The position numbers and the translations under genes are program-made. DNA of 6,776 nucleotides from Planctomycetota bacterium. Its GTDB lineage: Bacteria > Planctomycetota > Phycisphaerae > UBA1845. The notes under the pieces were generated by a model. That model was not told the origin of the DNA, did not search any database, and saw only the letters and a program-made list of their open reading frames with translations. Shown piece after piece: positions 6,355-6,776 of this stretch. The stretch is from NCBI GenBank assembly GCA_022567365.1, contig JADFHG010000213.1, forward strand, positions 1-6,776, in the 5' to 3' direction. Position 1 is the stretch's first letter. Each line of letters opens with the position of its first letter.

Positions 6355-6375
6355 GGACGCTCGCGCAGGGCGTCC
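6355..6375 (+). other. Hairpin just upstream of the FAH-family ribosome binding site
   Basis: The arms ggacgc (6355-6360) and gcgtcc (6370-6375) form a 6-bp stem with a nine-base loop. Its left side is part of gggcggacgct (6351-6361), an 11-base direct copy of the right arm of repeat B (6320-6330). It ends 11 bases before the Shine-Dalgarno core, so it could influence translation. Confidence 0.35.
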
Positions 6376-6386
6376 CATATTCCTGG

Positions 6387-6392
6387 AAGGAG
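6387..6392 (+). promoter_or_regulatory. Strong ribosome binding site fixing a GTG start
   Basis: The bases AAGGAG (within ggaaggaga, 6385-6393) match the Shine-Dalgarno consensus and lie 7 bases before the GTG at 6400. This decides the start of the last gene. Confidence 0.8.
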
Positions 6393-6399
6393 AACCACG

Positions 6400-6776
6400 G
6401 TGCGGTTTTGTCTGGTTGAGTTTGAAGGGGACGCGGGTCCACAGTTGGCCGTCGAACGCAGCGGCGGTTTGGTTCGGTTGGACGCGCCGCCGAGTCTGCG
6501 CGGTGCGCTTCAGATGCACGGGGGCGATGGGCTGATGCGCCTCGCGGCGGATGCCAAGGGCGATCCGGCACCCATGGACAGCGTAAAGCGATGGCTGCCG
6601 CCTGTTCCCGATCCTGGTTCCTTTCGAGATTTCTATGCCTTTGAGCAGCACGTGAAGACGTGCCGACAGAAACGCGGGCAGGAGATGCTTCCGGAATGGT
6701 ACGAGTTTCCGGTCTTCTACTTCTCCAATCCCCAGTCCATGAAGGGACACAAGGAACCGGTTAGCAAGCGGGCTTC
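6400..6776 (+). CDS. Fumarylacetoacetate hydrolase (FAH) family protein, N-terminal part
   Basis: The frame opens with GTG at 6400 and runs off the window end (125 complete codons). It begins MRFCLVEFEGDAGPQLAV, a small beta N-terminal domain as expected of the family, with a variable linker to about residue 70. Then come 'PPVPDPGSFRDFYAFEQHVK' (65-84), a Cys/Arg/Lys stretch and 'MLPEWYEFPVFYFSNPQSMK' (93-112). The 'RDFYAFEQHV' and 'EWYEFPVFYFSN' blocks are characteristic of FAH-family proteins that act on acylpyruvate-type or 2-keto-enol substrates, cleaving, hydrating or decarboxylating them with a metal ion. The E-x-E metal ligands would lie beyond the window, so activity cannot be judged. 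It is the only gene on this strand after the divergent region; whether more genes follow is unknown. Confidence 0.85.
   Translation, partial: MRFCLVEFEGDAGPQLAVERSGGLVRLDAPPSLRGALQMHGGDGLMRLAADAKGDPAPMDSVKRWLPPVPDPGSFRDFYAFEQHVKTCRQKRGQEMLPEWYEFPVFYFSNPQSMKGHKEPVSKRA

Larger units (their letters stand above)
5853..6399. other. Gene-free divergent region rich in palindromes
   Basis: These 547 bases separate a minus-strand gene from a plus-strand one, so promoters for both must be here. The open frames in it are Arg/Pro/Ser-rich with no recognisable domain and no good start, so I call none a gene. What it does hold: a perfect palindrome atcgtacgat (5930-5939), the inverted pair cccgcg/cgcggg (5945-5957), a GC hairpin at 6070-6085, a repeat-like segment at 6109-6135, repeat copy B at 6305-6332, and a hairpin at 6355-6375. 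Confidence 0.6.

Overview
The window is GC-rich and looks like a chromosomal segment of a planctomycete, probably of the Phycisphaerae or a relative. Four things point there: a secreted protein ending in two dockerin-like D-x-N/D repeats followed by 'DFDDI..LDGFAG' motifs, a PQQ-type beta-propeller protein of the kind abundant in that phylum, small DUF4190-type membrane proteins, and dispersed GC-rich hairpin repeats between genes. This placement is inference; there is no rRNA or other marker gene here.

Layout: (1) Bases 1-978 (+) are the 3' end of a large secreted protein with a beta-sandwich, a Cys-rich module, another beta-type region and two calcium-loop-like repeats. (2) Bases 979-1156 are a convergent intergenic gap with a GC-rich hairpin that is one of two related repeat copies and also resembles a + strand terminator. 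(3) Bases 1157-5130 (-) hold a probable three-gene unit, in transcription order: a tandem universal-stress-protein-like protein, an ArsB/NhaD/P-protein-type ion transporter 15 bases downstream, and an exported PQQ-like beta-propeller protein after a gap of about 130 bases. (4) Bases 5131-5399 are its leader region, also carrying the intrinsic terminator of the next gene. (5) Bases 5400-5852 (-) encode a DUF4190-type small membrane protein. (6) Bases 5853-6399 are a gene-free divergent region full of palindromes, including the second repeat copy. (7) Bases 6400 to the end (+) are the start of a fumarylacetoacetate-hydrolase-family gene that begins with GTG behind a strong ribosome binding site.

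How they might work together: the USP-like protein and transporter are very probably co-transcribed, and the USP-like protein may be a cytoplasmic partner or sensor of the transporter. The propeller protein, exported by a signal peptide, may or may not belong to the same unit. The other genes look like independent transcription units. Apart from this gene pair and the repeat family, the content looks ordinary; I see no phage, transposase, CRISPR, tRNA or rRNA.
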